From positions 1-64,000 of the forward strand of contig JAHDMJ010000010.1 in assembly GCA_018436095.1 (NCBI GenBank): a stretch of DNA of 64,000 bases. The letters run 5' to 3'. Numbering within the stretch: position 1 is the stretch's first letter; each line of letters starts with the position of its first letter. Both the position numbers and the translations under genes were made by a program. Shown here in pieces: positions 33,943-42,339 of the stretch. A model generated the notes under the pieces. The model saw only the letters and a list, made by a program, of their open reading frames with translations. It searched no databases and was not told the DNA's origin. Source of the stretch: Clostridia bacterium. Lineage in GTDB: Bacteria; Bacillota; Peptococcia; DRI-13; UBA5745.

Positions 33943-35799
33943 TTGATCTCATTTTTAAGAGATGATGAGAAACGGACAATCCTATTTCTTTGTTTAGCGG
34001 CAGTATCGCTTATTATCAGCTTTTTCGATATCGGCGGATTGCCATTTGACGCCGCCTGGATAGCTATTTTGCTTTGCGGCATCCCTATTGTCAAAGGCGC
34101 GGTCGTTGGCCTCATTACCGAGTTTGATATTAAGGCCGATGTTTTGGTGGCTATTGCCCTAGTTGCCTCTGTCATTATCAACGAAACCTTTGCTGCCGGT
34201 GAAGTCGCTTTCATTATGACTATCGGCGCTTTTCTGGAGGAGAGAACGGTGGCCAAAGCCCGGGCCGGCATCGAAAAGCTGGTGCACCTCACCCCCACTA
34301 CGGCCCGGGTGGTGCGGCAGGGTGAAGAGCAGGTCATTCCTGCCCGCCAGATACAGGTTGGCGATACTCTCCGGGTATTGGCCGGTGAGACCATTGCTGT
34401 TGACGGGCTGATTACGAAGGGTAAAACCTCGGTCAATCAGGCGGTGATGACCGGCGAATCCCTGCCTGTGGATAAAGGCGAGGGTGATGAAGTGCAAAGC
34501 GGCACAGTCAACCAGTTTGGGACCTTTGACATGGTTGCCCAAAAAGTGGGGGAGGATAGTTCACTGCAACGTATGATACGCCTTGTGGAGTCCGCCGATG
34601 CCGGAAAAGCAAAAATTGTCGGACTGGCCGACCGCTGGGCAACCTGGATAGTGGCTATAGCCTTGTTGTCGGCAGCAGCTACCTGGTTTATTACAGGAGA
34701 AATCATACGTTCTGTTACCATTCTCGTTGTGTTTTGCCCTTGTGCTCTTGTGCTGGCTACGCCTACGGCAATTATGGCCGGCATTGGCAACGCCACAAAA
34801 TACGGCATATTAGTCAGCCAGGGCGACGCCCTTGAAAGGCTTGCTAAAATTAAGCGTATTGCTTTTGATAAAACCGGTACCCTCACCTACGGCAGACCTT
34901 CCGTAGTGCAGGTGCAAAGCTGCCGGGAAGATATAAGCGAGGATCAATTATTTACTATTGCGGCCTCTGCAGAGCTGCGCTCGGAGCATCCTCTTGGGAA
35001 GGCTATTGTCGCAGGCTATCGGGAAACACATCAAAAAACGCCCGCCCAGCCCGATGATTTCCGGCTTTTGGCAGGGCGGGGTGTAGTTGCTGCAATAGAA
35101 GGGCGTTCCTTTTGGGCGGGTAATGAGGCTCTGGTCAGAGAGCAGGGGTTGACGGTGCCGGAAAGTTTGTATGAAAATACGGAACATTTCAAATCTCAGG
35201 GAGGCACGATCATTTATATAATGGATCAGGAGAAAATGCTGGGTATGGTTGCCCTTGCCGATACCATCCGTCCGGATGCGGCCCAAGTAATAAAGGCAAT
35301 TGAAGCTACCGGCGTCAACACCCTTCTGCTTACAGGGGATTCTTCTCAAGCCGCCGGCCATATGGCCAAGATTGCCGGGATCAGAGATGTTCGTTCCGAT
35401 TGTCTGCCGGAAGATAAGCTGAAGGTAATAGAGAATTACCAGCAAAAAGCCCAGCCTGTCTGTATGGTAGGAGATGGAATTAATGACGCTCCCGCCCTCA
35501 AAACCGCTCATGTAGGCATTGCCATGGGTGGCGTGGGCAGCGATATTGCCATTGAAGCGGCAGACATCGTTCTGGTAGGCGATGATATTAAGGAAATACC
35601 GCACCTGCTCCTGCTGGCCCAAAAGACCATAAAAACCATCAACATTAACTTGGCGGCTTCCATGATCTTGAATTTCGCCGCAATTTCCCTGGCTATTACC
35701 GGTATTCTGAATCCCGTGTTGGGCGCCCTTGTTCATAATGTGGGGTCAGTGGCGGTTATCATCAATTCGTCCTTATTACTGAAATGGCGGGCAAAATAA
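33943..35799 (+). CDS. Heavy-metal P1B-type ATPase
   Basis: A 618-residue metal exporter. It has no N-terminal heavy-metal-associated domain. Key motifs are TGES in the actuator domain (MTGESLP), CPC in FCPCALVLATPTA, the phosphorylation site DKTGTLT, the HP of SEHPLGKAI and GDGINDAPAL. The last membrane segments (HNVGSVAVIINSS) are not those of classical Cu(I) CopA, so copper is suggested mainly by the CsoR-type regulator; zinc, cadmium or cobalt remain possible. The start is TTG at 33943 with AAAAGGAG upstream; a nearby ATG is out of frame. Confidence 0.9.
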   Translation: MISFLRDDEKRTILFLCLAAVSLIISFFDIGGLPFDAAWIAILLCGIPIVKGAVVGLITEFDIKADVLVAIALVASVIINETFAAGEVAFIMTIGAFLEERTVAKARAGIEKLVHLTPTTARVVRQGEEQVIPARQIQVGDTLRVLAGETIAVDGLITKGKTSVNQAVMTGESLPVDKGEGDEVQSGTVNQFGTFDMVAQKVGEDSSLQRMIRLVESADAGKAKIVGLADRWATWIVAIALLSAAATWFITGEIIRSVTILVVFCPCALVLATPTAIMAGIGNATKYGILVSQGDALERLAKIKRIAFDKTGTLTYGRPSVVQVQSCREDISEDQLFTIAASAELRSEHPLGKAIVAGYRETHQKTPAQPDDFRLLAGRGVVAAIEGRSFWAGNEALVREQGLTVPESLYENTEHFKSQGGTIIYIMDQEKMLGMVALADTIRPDAAQVIKAIEATGVNTLLLTGDSSQAAGHMAKIAGIRDVRSDCLPEDKLKVIENYQQKAQPVCMVGDGINDAPALKTAHVGIAMGGVGSDIAIEAADIVLVGDDIKEIPHLLLLAQKTIKTININLAASMILNFAAISLAITGILNPVLGALVHNVGSVAVIINSSLLLKWRAK

Positions 35800-35826
35800 A
35801 AAAGGGGCGGGCGCTCCTTTTTTATT
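35798..35826 (+). terminator. Terminator after the metal ATPase
   Basis: AAAAAAGG-GCG pairs with CGC-CCTTTTTT around two bases, followed by ATTTTTG. The symmetrical A/T runs allow it to work in both directions, also for the hicB gene from the other side. Confidence 0.85.
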
Positions 35827-35849
35827 TTTGCTAAAACCCTGCGATTTAT

Positions 35850-36059
35850 TTAAGCGTAATTAAGCCGGCCTTTAGGCGCGGGGACGGGACGTCCCAACTC
35901 AATCGCCGTGTCAATCCACTCTTGAATAACCAGTTCAATATTTTGCAGAACCTCATTTCTGCTTTTGCCGTCTGCCATACAACCGGGGAGCTCCGGGGCC
36001 TCGGCGATAAAGGCCTTATCCTCTTCGCTCCAGAAAATAATGATCTCATATTTATCCAT
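35850..36059 (-). CDS. hicB: HicB-like antitoxin
   Basis: A 69-residue protein of the HicB fold: YEIIIFWSEEDKAFIAEAPELPGCMADGKSR is the typical start, followed by EVLQNIELVIQEWIDTAIELGRPVPAP. HicB neutralises the HicA mRNA interferase. No added DNA-binding domain is present. It overlaps the 3' end of a hicA-like frame immediately upstream by 8 bases, the usual hicAB arrangement, but that frame has lost its start codon. Confidence 0.85.
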   Translation of the reverse strand: MDKYEIIIFWSEEDKAFIAEAPELPGCMADGKSRNEVLQNIELVIQEWIDTAIELGRPVPAPKGRLNYA

Positions 36060-36255
36060 TGATATCGCCTCCTAACTTATACTTATGGATAAGGTTACGA
36101 ACTTGTTTAACCTGATATGCCTTAGCCTTGTTGTTTAAAGGTTGCAAGTTTACGATTTCCTCTACACCGTTCATTGTATGTATGTAGTGGTCGCCTTTTA
36201 TACGGCAACTAAATCCTAAAGCTTTTAAGAGAGTAAGAAGATCAGTAAATCGTAT
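36052..36255 (-). pseudogene. hicA: HicA-like toxin frame without a start codon
   Basis: The minus strand encodes a HicA-like domain of about 67 residues: FTDLLTLLKALGFSC, then KGDHYIH with the catalytic-type His, NGVEEIVNLQPLNN, and a helix ending KYKLGGDING. An in-frame TAA lies at 36256-36258 and the first codons are ATA-CGA-TTT; there is no ATG, GTG or TTG before the internal ATG at codon 28, which would remove the active-site half. The toxin is therefore probably silent unless ATA or another rare start works. Confidence 0.7.
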
Positions 36256-36380
36256 TTAATTTAATATACGAATTCAGTATATCTAAACCAGAAATACAGG
36301 TCAAGGAGGATATTGCATTACCGGTTATATGCCGTAGCCAATGACGGTGAATGAGAGAGCCGAAATATACTTGGGCAAAA

Positions 36381-36405
36381 TAAAAAAGGGGCTGCAGACA
36401 GCCCC
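36381..36405 (-). terminator. Terminator of the superoxide dismutase gene
   Basis: On the minus strand GGGGCTG and CAGCCCC form a perfect 7-bp stem with a 4-base loop, followed by TTTTTT. It starts 16 bases after the dismutase stop. Confidence 0.9.
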
Positions 36406-36420
36406 AGTTTGTCAAAAATA

Positions 36421-36912
36421 CTATAGCCAGCGGATAACACCGCAAGCGATTCTGGCGCCGGAATTCCCTGCCGGCTGAGTGGTGAAATCATCGGGAGAGT
36501 CGTGGACGATAACGGTACGCCCTACGATCTCCGAAATCGTGAAGCGGTTTGTCAATACCGTCATCAATGCATAACCGTTGTTGCCAAACAAAGGGGGAAG
36601 ATCCCCGGCATGGTAGGGATGCAGGCAGTTTGCCGGATTATAGTGGGCTCCTGCATCGGCAAAGGGGTCACTAGCGTTTCCTGTGCAGGAAGAACCTTCG
36701 TGAATATGGAAACCGAATATCCGGCTTCCGCAAGGGGCGGCTCCGAAAGGCAGGCCGGTGACACTGGCCGCTACAACCACGCCGCAGCTTACTCTGTAGA
36801 AATTTACGATCCCTCTTATCTGAGGGAAAGCCGGACTACCCTGCAAAAAGGCCTGGGCGTCAGGCCGGTGATTAAGCAAGCATCCTAAATCACCGAATTG
36901 TGATGAATTCAT
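36421..36912 (-). CDS. Cu/Zn superoxide dismutase family protein
   Basis: A 163-residue protein of the Cu/Zn superoxide dismutase fold. Metal ligands are visible in FGFHIHEGSSC, the zinc loop GAHYNPANCLHPYHAGDLP, and VIVHDSPDDF, and the C-terminal CGVIRW contains the disulphide Cys and the family Gly-Val-Ile. There is no signal peptide or lipobox, unlike most bacterial members, so it appears cytoplasmic or possibly spore-associated. Strong GGGAGGTG precedes the ATG. Monocistronic with its own terminator. Confidence 0.88.
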   Translation of the reverse strand: MNSSQFGDLGCLLNHRPDAQAFLQGSPAFPQIRGIVNFYRVSCGVVVAASVTGLPFGAAPCGSRIFGFHIHEGSSCTGNASDPFADAGAHYNPANCLHPYHAGDLPPLFGNNGYALMTVLTNRFTISEIVGRTVIVHDSPDDFTTQPAGNSGARIACGVIRWL

Positions 36913-37012
36913 TTAATTCACCTCCCACCAAAAGTATATGCGCCATCAGGACAAGAGGTTTCTCATAAAAGAAAAAAATTTAAAATGGTTCGCTGGGAAA
37001 GTGCAAATTGCA

Positions 37013-37021
37013 GACTTTTCG
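37013..37021. repeat. Left 9-bp target-site duplication
   Basis: GACTTTTCG here and at 37341-37349 flank the family A element exactly at its inverted-repeat ends. Confidence 0.8.
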
Positions 37022-37340
37022 GAGAGCGCTGAAAAAGTCAACCGGCAAATTGGGCGAGGTGCACAAAAATCGAAGTTGTGTTGCAGCGGACATCAAATTA
37101 AGGCTAAAAGCAGAGGCTAACTGCACAAAAAACGAAGTTGTGTTGCACTATTTCCTTCAAATTTAGCTCAGATTACGAAAAACTACCCTCTAATCCGTCT
37201 ACAACTTCAATTTTTGTGCACCTGGAAGCGAAAAACGATCAAATCCGCTGCCTGCCGGAACACAACCTCGATTTTTGTGCAGTTGACCCAGCGAATCCGA
37301 TTTTAGCCGCTATACGGATTGCGACTTTTTCAGTGCCCTC
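37022..37340 (+). mobile_element. Miniature inverted-repeat element, family A, complete copy
   Basis: A 319-bp non-coding element. Its ends, GAGAGCGCTGAAAAAGTC on the left and GAGGGCACTGAAAAAGTC (reverse strand) on the right, match at 16 of 18 positions. It is flanked by a 9-bp direct duplication GACTTTTCG (37013-37021 and 37341-37349). Inside are four copies of the core TGCACAAAAATCGAAGTTGT, two per orientation (from about 37060, 37122, 37200 and 37260). No ORF is convincing, so it depends on a transposase encoded elsewhere. A relative with 9-bp duplications is the expected helper. Confidence 0.85.
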
Positions 37341-37377
37341 GACTTTTCGTTGTTGGCCAGTCATTCGGGAGAACCTA

Positions 37378-37538
37378 ACTGTACAAAAATCGAGGTATTG
37401 CATTAAACGAAGGCGGCAATATGCATATTCCGGTATATCCATTCCATATATTCGCATATCCATTCGGAAAGTGGATATATTCTGCAGCAGCATCGCAAAA
37501 GCCTGGCCAAAACCGTGCACTACCTCGATTTTTGTGCA
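37378..37538. repeat. Small interspersed repeat, family B, copy 2
   Basis: Begins TGTACAAAAATCGAGGTATT followed by GCATTAAACGAA and ends GCACTACCTCGATTTTTGTGCA-like in reverse. It matches the ends of the copy at 18393-18532. It lies only 38 bp from the family A element and shares its core motif, so the two families may use the same enzyme. Confidence 0.65.
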
Positions 37539-37643
37539 TTCCGGTTTTGCTTGCCACCAAATCAAGCACCTAGGTGTTGCTACAGCGAATATCACCTTTT
37601 TCATAAATGCACCCTCAATCCTTCGCAATCCTTACTCTTTGCA

Positions 37644-37673
37644 TTGACAGCAGACAAGGTGTTGCGGTATACT
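37644..37673 (+). promoter_or_regulatory. Promoter of the lar operon
   Basis: TTGACA (37644-37649) and TATACT (37668-37673) with an 18-base spacer. It lies 159 bases before larE, leaving a leader of about 150 bases. Confidence 0.8.
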
Positions 37674-37756
37674 AAAAAACACATCCGGCATGAAGCTGGG
37701 CGGCGGCAGAAGCCGCAATCAAAACAAACTATTAAAATAATAGAATAATAGAATAA

Positions 37757-37817
37757 AAGCCCGCTGAAGGGCTTAAAGAGGACAGAAGTTCACGCAACCG
37801 TGGGCTTCTGTTTTTTT
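37757..37817 (+). promoter_or_regulatory. Attenuator-like leader before larE
   Basis: A terminator, ACAGAAG-CAC with GTG-CTTCTGT followed by TTTTTTT, lies at 37782-37817, only 14 bases before the larE start codon. Just upstream AAGCCC (37757-37762) pairs with GGGCTT (37769-37774), but could instead pair with the GGGCTT inside the terminator stem (37802-37807). The two foldings exclude each other, as in transcription attenuation. Earlier in the leader GCGGC/GCCGC forms another hairpin. The ligand, perhaps a metal or the cofactor, is unknown. Confidence 0.6.
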
Positions 37818-37831
37818 ATAGGAGGTTTGTT

Positions 37832-38590
37832 ATGATATTGCAGCAATTCTTTGCAGAAAATCCCAAAGTTGCTCTTGGTTTCTCCGGCGGAGTGGATTCT
37901 TCCTATTTGCTTTATGCCGGCATGCGTTGCGGCGCTCAAGTAAAGGCGTATTTTGTTAAGTCTGTTTTTCAGCCGGCTTTTGAGCTGGAAGATGCTCAAA
38001 GGCTTGCCGACCAGCTTGACGCCGATTTCGAGGTGATAGAGGCTGATGTTCTGGCTGACCGGCAAGTGGCCAGCAATCCCGCCGACCGCTGTTATTGGTG
38101 CAAGCAGCAGGTCTTTAATGCCCTCAAAGACCGGGCCCGAACGGCGGGGTATGAAACCATTATCGATGGCAGCAACGCCTCAGACAGGGCAGACGACAGG
38201 CCGGGGATGCAGGCTTTAGCTGAACTGGGCGTAAGGTCCCCTCTGCGGGAGTGCGGCCTTACTAAAGGGGAGATACGCCGCTTGTCCAAAGAGGCCAGCC
38301 TGTTTACCTGGAATAAGCCCTCCTATGCCTGCCTTGCCACCAGGATCCCTACAGGCCGTCTGATTACGGCCCAGTTGCTGCAGCGCGTTGAAAAAGCGGA
38401 GGAAGCGTTGTTTGCTTTGGGTTTTAGCGACTTGCGGGTACGGCTTTTAGAGGAAAGCGCCAAAATCCAATTGCCGGCCAGACAGATGGCGGCGGCCCTT
38501 GAGCAGCGCCAAGAAATTCTTATGGCCATAAAGCCCTATTTTGCTTCGGTTTTGCTGGATTTGGAGGATAGAAAGGAGGAATTAAAATAA
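37832..38590 (+). CDS. larE: Sulfur-insertion enzyme LarE (nickel-pincer cofactor)
   Basis: LarE converts the two carboxylates of the pyridine precursor to thiocarboxylates. The 252-residue protein has the PP-loop SGGVDSS at residues 18-24. Three cysteines, Cys87 and Cys90 (CYWC) plus Cys167 (SYACLAT), match the LarE class that holds a [4Fe-4S] cluster as sulfur carrier instead of sacrificing a single Cys. GGAGG precedes the ATG. Its stop overlaps the proposed start of larB. Confidence 0.93.
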   Translation: MILQQFFAENPKVALGFSGGVDSSYLLYAGMRCGAQVKAYFVKSVFQPAFELEDAQRLADQLDADFEVIEADVLADRQVASNPADRCYWCKQQVFNALKDRARTAGYETIIDGSNASDRADDRPGMQALAELGVRSPLRECGLTKGEIRRLSKEASLFTWNKPSYACLATRIPTGRLITAQLLQRVEKAEEALFALGFSDLRVRLLEESAKIQLPARQMAAALEQRQEILMAIKPYFASVLLDLEDRKEELK

Positions 38591-39333
38591 GCAGACAAAG
38601 CGCACTGGCTATTTTAAAGGACGTGGAAGCGGGGAAGCTAACGCCGGAGGAGGGGCTGCTGCAACTTCGCATGGAGCCCTTTGAGGATTTGGGCTATGCT
38701 AAGCTTGACCATCATCGGGAGTTAAGGCAAGGTGTGGCGGAGGTAATCTATGGCGCCGGCAAAACCCCGGGGCAAATAGCGGGTATAGCGGCTGCCATGA
38801 AGGAGAAAGGACAGGAAACCATACTGATTACCCGGCTGTCTCCTGCCGCCGCCGCTGAATTGAAGGATTCCCTGGAATTTTGCTATCATGAAAGGGCCCA
38901 AATCGGTATTGCCGGCCCTATCCCTCAGCCAAGAGCCAGCGGTAAAATTGTGGTGGCTACCGGCGGCACCAGCGATATGCCGGTGGCTGAAGAGGCGGCA
39001 TTGACGGCTGAGGTTTTGGGCAATGAAGTGGTCCGGCTTTATGATGTGGGGGTAGCGGGAATCCACCGCTTGTTTGCGCATATGGAGGATATTATGGCGG
39101 CAAAGGTTATTATTGCCATTGCCGGTATGGAAGGAGCTCTGGCCAGCGTAATCGGGGGCTTGGCCAATTGCCCTGTCATCGGCGTGCCAACCAGCGTGGG
39201 CTACGGCGCTTCTTTTCAAGGTTTATCCGCTTTACTATCCATGCTCAATTCCTGTGCCAGCGGAGTCAGTGTAGTCAATATTGATAATGGTTTTGGCGCC
39301 GGCTATCTAGCCAGCATGATCAATCAGTTATAG
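38587..39333 (+). CDS. larB: Pyridinium-3,5-biscarboxylate synthase LarB, apparent ATA start
   Basis: LarB carboxylates and hydrolyses nicotinic acid adenine dinucleotide to start nickel-pincer cofactor synthesis. It resembles PurE in its C-terminal half (VVATGGTSDMPVAEEAA, PTSVGYGASFQG). The natural N-terminus (SRQSALAILKDVEAGKLTPEEG) begins after ATA at 38587, which lies 7 bases behind AGGAGG and overlaps the larE stop as ATAA. GTG at 38623 is the first ordinary start but is 43 bases from the ribosome site and would cut the first helix. With ATA the protein has 248 residues. Confidence 0.85.
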   Translation: MSRQSALAILKDVEAGKLTPEEGLLQLRMEPFEDLGYAKLDHHRELRQGVAEVIYGAGKTPGQIAGIAAAMKEKGQETILITRLSPAAAAELKDSLEFCYHERAQIGIAGPIPQPRASGKIVVATGGTSDMPVAEEAALTAEVLGNEVVRLYDVGVAGIHRLFAHMEDIMAAKVIIAIAGMEGALASVIGGLANCPVIGVPTSVGYGASFQGLSALLSMLNSCASGVSVVNIDNGFGAGYLASMINQL

Positions 39334-39350
39334 CGTCAGGAGGGAATAGA

Positions 39351-40634
39351 ATGAAAACCCTATATATTGAATGTAATATGGGAGCGGCCGGAGATATGCT
39401 GATGGCGGCACTGCTGGAACTACATGAAGACCGGTCAGGTTTTTTGCGGCGGCTTAATGATGCCGGTATCCCTGGGGTATCCATTACTGCCGGACCCTCT
39501 CTCAAGTGTGGTATAACCGGTACACACATAACCGTCAGCATAAACGGCCAGGTGGAAGGAGCTGATCAGGACCAAGCCCATGGTCATGGCCACGTCCACA
39601 GCCATGACCACGGTCATAGTCATGACCACGGTCATAGTCATGACCACGGTCATAATCACGGCCATGCTCACGATCATGATCATGGCGGCCATCAACACCA
39701 TTCCCACAGCAGTATGCAGCATATTAAGCATTTGATTAATGGATTAAAGGTGTCGGAAAAGGTAAAAAAAGACGCTTTAGCCGTTTACCGGCTGATTGCC
39801 GAGGCGGAAAGCCATGCCCACAATGTGCCTGTAACGGACATACATTTTCATGAGGTAGGCGCCATGGATGCGGTGGCCGATATTATCGGCGTCTGTATGT
39901 TGATGGAGGATTTAGCTCCGGAGCTGGTGCTGGCCTCGCCTGTCCATGTGGGCAGCGGCCAGGTCCGATGCGCCCATGGTATTCTGCCCGTGCCGGCGCC
40001 GGCCACAGCCCATATCCTGAAAGGAGCGCCCCTTTACGGCGGCCAGGTTAACGGCGAATTATGCACGCCTACGGGAGCGGCTTTACTGAAATATTTTGCC
40101 GCCGGTTTTGGCGACATGCCGGTAATGACGCTGCAAAAAACCGGCTATGGCATGGGAACCAAGGATTTTGAAAGAGCCAACTGTATCCGGGCCTTTCTTG
40201 GCCATAAGGGCAGCGGTCATGAAGAAATAACGGAATTGATCTGCAATATCGATGATATGACGCCGGAAGCTATCGCTTTTGCCCAGCAGCTGCTGATGGA
40301 GGAAGGAGCGCTGGATGTTTATACAATCCCAATCGGCATGAAAAAGGGCAGGCCCGGTATTCTTTTTACCTGTATGTGCAGGCAGAGCCAGACGGAGAAG
40401 TTCGTTTCCCTGATCTTCAAGCACACCACCACCTTAGGGCTTAGGGAGACCGTCAGCCGCAGGCATTCCCTGGAACGGGTAGAACAAGTTATGGCAACGC
40501 CTTACGGCCCGGTGCGCATGAAAAAGGCCAGCGGTTACGGCGTTACAAGGGTGAAGGCGGAATATGAGGATATGGCTAAAATAGCCAGGGAAAACCAACT
40601 TTCTCTGGCAGAGGTTAGCTTGCTTTTAAAATAA
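39351..40634 (+). CDS. larC: Nickel-insertion protein LarC
   Basis: LarC inserts nickel into the pincer cofactor in a CTP-dependent way. The 427-residue protein starts YIECNMGAAGDMLMAALLEL, has a His/Asp-rich metal loop at about residues 75-120 (repeated GHSHDH units; the DNA carries an 18-bp tandem repeat there), HFHEVGAMDAVADIIG in the middle and the C-terminal CTP domain (ICNIDDMTPEAIAFA). In Lactiplantibacillus this protein is made by ribosomal frameshifting from larC1 and larC2; here it is one uninterrupted frame. Confidence 0.94.
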   Translation: MKTLYIECNMGAAGDMLMAALLELHEDRSGFLRRLNDAGIPGVSITAGPSLKCGITGTHITVSINGQVEGADQDQAHGHGHVHSHDHGHSHDHGHSHDHGHNHGHAHDHDHGGHQHHSHSSMQHIKHLINGLKVSEKVKKDALAVYRLIAEAESHAHNVPVTDIHFHEVGAMDAVADIIGVCMLMEDLAPELVLASPVHVGSGQVRCAHGILPVPAPATAHILKGAPLYGGQVNGELCTPTGAALLKYFAAGFGDMPVMTLQKTGYGMGTKDFERANCIRAFLGHKGSGHEEITELICNIDDMTPEAIAFAQQLLMEEGALDVYTIPIGMKKGRPGILFTCMCRQSQTEKFVSLIFKHTTTLGLRETVSRRHSLERVEQVMATPYGPVRMKKASGYGVTRVKAEYEDMAKIARENQLSLAEVSLLLK

Positions 40635-40646
40635 GGAGGGAGCGCA

Positions 40647-41171
40647 ATGAACATGACCTATTGGGAAAAAGCCAAAGCTTTTCATGGCCACGAGTGTCCC
40701 GGCTTGGCCATCGGCGTTAAGGCCTGCGAGGCGGCGGTAGAAAAAATGGGTATCAGTCCGGCTTTTGATGAAGAGATAGTTTGTATCACCGAAAATGACG
40801 CTTGCGGTGTGGATGCTGTCCAGGCTCTGATGAGCTGCACTATGGGTAAGGGCAATTTAATTTATAAAGGTACCGGCAAGCAGGCTTTTACCTTTATCCG
40901 CCGGGACACTGGGGAAGCCATGCGTTTTTATCTCAAAGCAAAAAATAATGGTATGGAGAGGTCCCGGTATCAGGACTATCTGCTTAATGCACCGGTGGAT
41001 GAAATTTTTGATTGCAGGAGCGTAGACGTTAAACTGCCGGAGCAAGCCAGGCTTTTTTCTTCCGTAGCTTGTGAGGTGTGCGGCGAGGCGGCGCCGGAGC
41101 ATAAAATCCGGTTGCAGCAGGGCAAAACCGTCTGTCTGGATTGCTTTCAGGAATATAGCCGGGGCTGGTAA
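40647..41171 (+). CDS. FmdE-family protein with zinc ribbon
   Basis: A 174-residue protein of the FmdE/FwdE type: FHGHECPGLAIGVKACEAA at the start and ITENDACGVDAVQ with conserved Cys and Asp. The C-terminal 45 residues form a zinc ribbon (CEVCG and CLDC). FmdE-like proteins occur beside molybdenum or nickel metabolism genes and metal transporters; the function is not settled. It lies between larC and a metal importer in one operon, suggesting a metal-handling role. Confidence 0.85.
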   Translation: MNMTYWEKAKAFHGHECPGLAIGVKACEAAVEKMGISPAFDEEIVCITENDACGVDAVQALMSCTMGKGNLIYKGTGKQAFTFIRRDTGEAMRFYLKAKNNGMERSRYQDYLLNAPVDEIFDCRSVDVKLPEQARLFSSVACEVCGEAAPEHKIRLQQGKTVCLDCFQEYSRGW

Positions 41172-41184
41172 GGAGAATTGCAAC

Positions 41185-42339
41185 ATGAATATAAAAAAGT
41201 TACTAGGGTTGTTTTTATCGATAGTAATATTAGGCCTTGCTGCCTGCAGTAATACCCCGGCAAATGCCGGGGCTGGAGCCGGCCCTCAAACCGCTGATGT
41301 TGCTGCGCCGGATGACGGCGGTTCCCAGCTCAGAACCGTTACCGATGTGTGGGACCGCAGGGTGGAAATACCCGAAACAGTGACATCCGTCATCTGTCTG
41401 GGCTCCGGCGCCCCTCGCATGGCTGCCTATTTGGACGTTATGGATATGCTGGTGGGTAACGAACAGCACGATGCAGATGAGATGACGGTTTTGAGAGACT
41501 ATAGCCCTGTCTGGCAGGCGTCTATGAAAGAATTGCCGGTGGTGGGAGCCGGCGGCGGCAGCGGCAGCAACAACGGTTATCCCGAGGAGATTATCACCCT
41601 GGCCCCCGACGTGATTCTGGCCGGTTTTTCCCGGGAGGCCGCAGATGAGCTGCAAAAGCAAACCGGTATCCCTGTTGTGGCTGTTCGTTATATCAGCAAC
41701 GGCCTGGCCGACGATAGCTTTTATACGGCTATGCGGGTTTTTGCCGAAACTGTTGGCGCCCAGGAGCGTTGTGAAGCGGTGCTGTCCTTTATCGATACCT
41801 GTAAAGAGGATTTAGCGGGGCGCACTGCCCATATTCCTGACAGCGAGAAGCTGAAAGCCTATGCCGGAGCCGTTACCTTCAGCGGCAGGCATGGTTTTGC
41901 GGGGACATATTCAAATTTTGGACCCTTCACTGCAATCAATGCTCTCAATGTGGCCGATGAGGCTGACAAAGACGGCTATTATGAAGCGGATTTTGAAAAA
42001 ATTATCGCCTGGAATCCTGACGTCATCTTTCTGGACCCCGGCAACATGAATCTGGTTAACGATGAGTATGCCGCCAACCCGAAGTATTTCCAGTCCCTTC
42101 CCGCCGTGCAAAAAGGCCGGGTTTATACCATGCCCTCTTTTAACAACTGCGGTATGAACATCACCTATGCCCTGATGAACGCTTATTATGCGGGCACGGT
42201 TTTGTTTCCCGGGCAGTTTGCGGAGGTGGATATGGCTGCTAAAGCTGCGGAAATTCTGACCTTCTTCCTTGGAGCGGATACCTATAATACAATGGTTGAA
42301 GGTGGACTTTATTATGGAACCCTCACCATAGGCTCATGA
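41185..42339 (+). CDS. Metal/metallophore ABC transporter substrate-binding lipoprotein
   Basis: A 384-residue lipoprotein with lipobox LAAC (Cys21) and a cluster A-II periplasmic-binding fold: TDVWDRRVEIPETVTSVICLG at the N-terminal lobe, DVILAGFSREAADELQKQTG in the helix-hinge region. This family binds iron siderophores, haem, cobalamin or nickel complexes. Placement behind larECB-type genes suggests nickel, but the ligand cannot be read from the sequence. The stop overlaps the permease start by 4 bases. Confidence 0.85.
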   Translation: MNIKKLLGLFLSIVILGLAACSNTPANAGAGAGPQTADVAAPDDGGSQLRTVTDVWDRRVEIPETVTSVICLGSGAPRMAAYLDVMDMLVGNEQHDADEMTVLRDYSPVWQASMKELPVVGAGGGSGSNNGYPEEIITLAPDVILAGFSREAADELQKQTGIPVVAVRYISNGLADDSFYTAMRVFAETVGAQERCEAVLSFIDTCKEDLAGRTAHIPDSEKLKAYAGAVTFSGRHGFAGTYSNFGPFTAINALNVADEADKDGYYEADFEKIIAWNPDVIFLDPGNMNLVNDEYAANPKYFQSLPAVQKGRVYTMPSFNNCGMNITYALMNAYYAGTVLFPGQFAEVDMAAKAAEILTFFLGADTYNTMVEGGLYYGTLTIGS

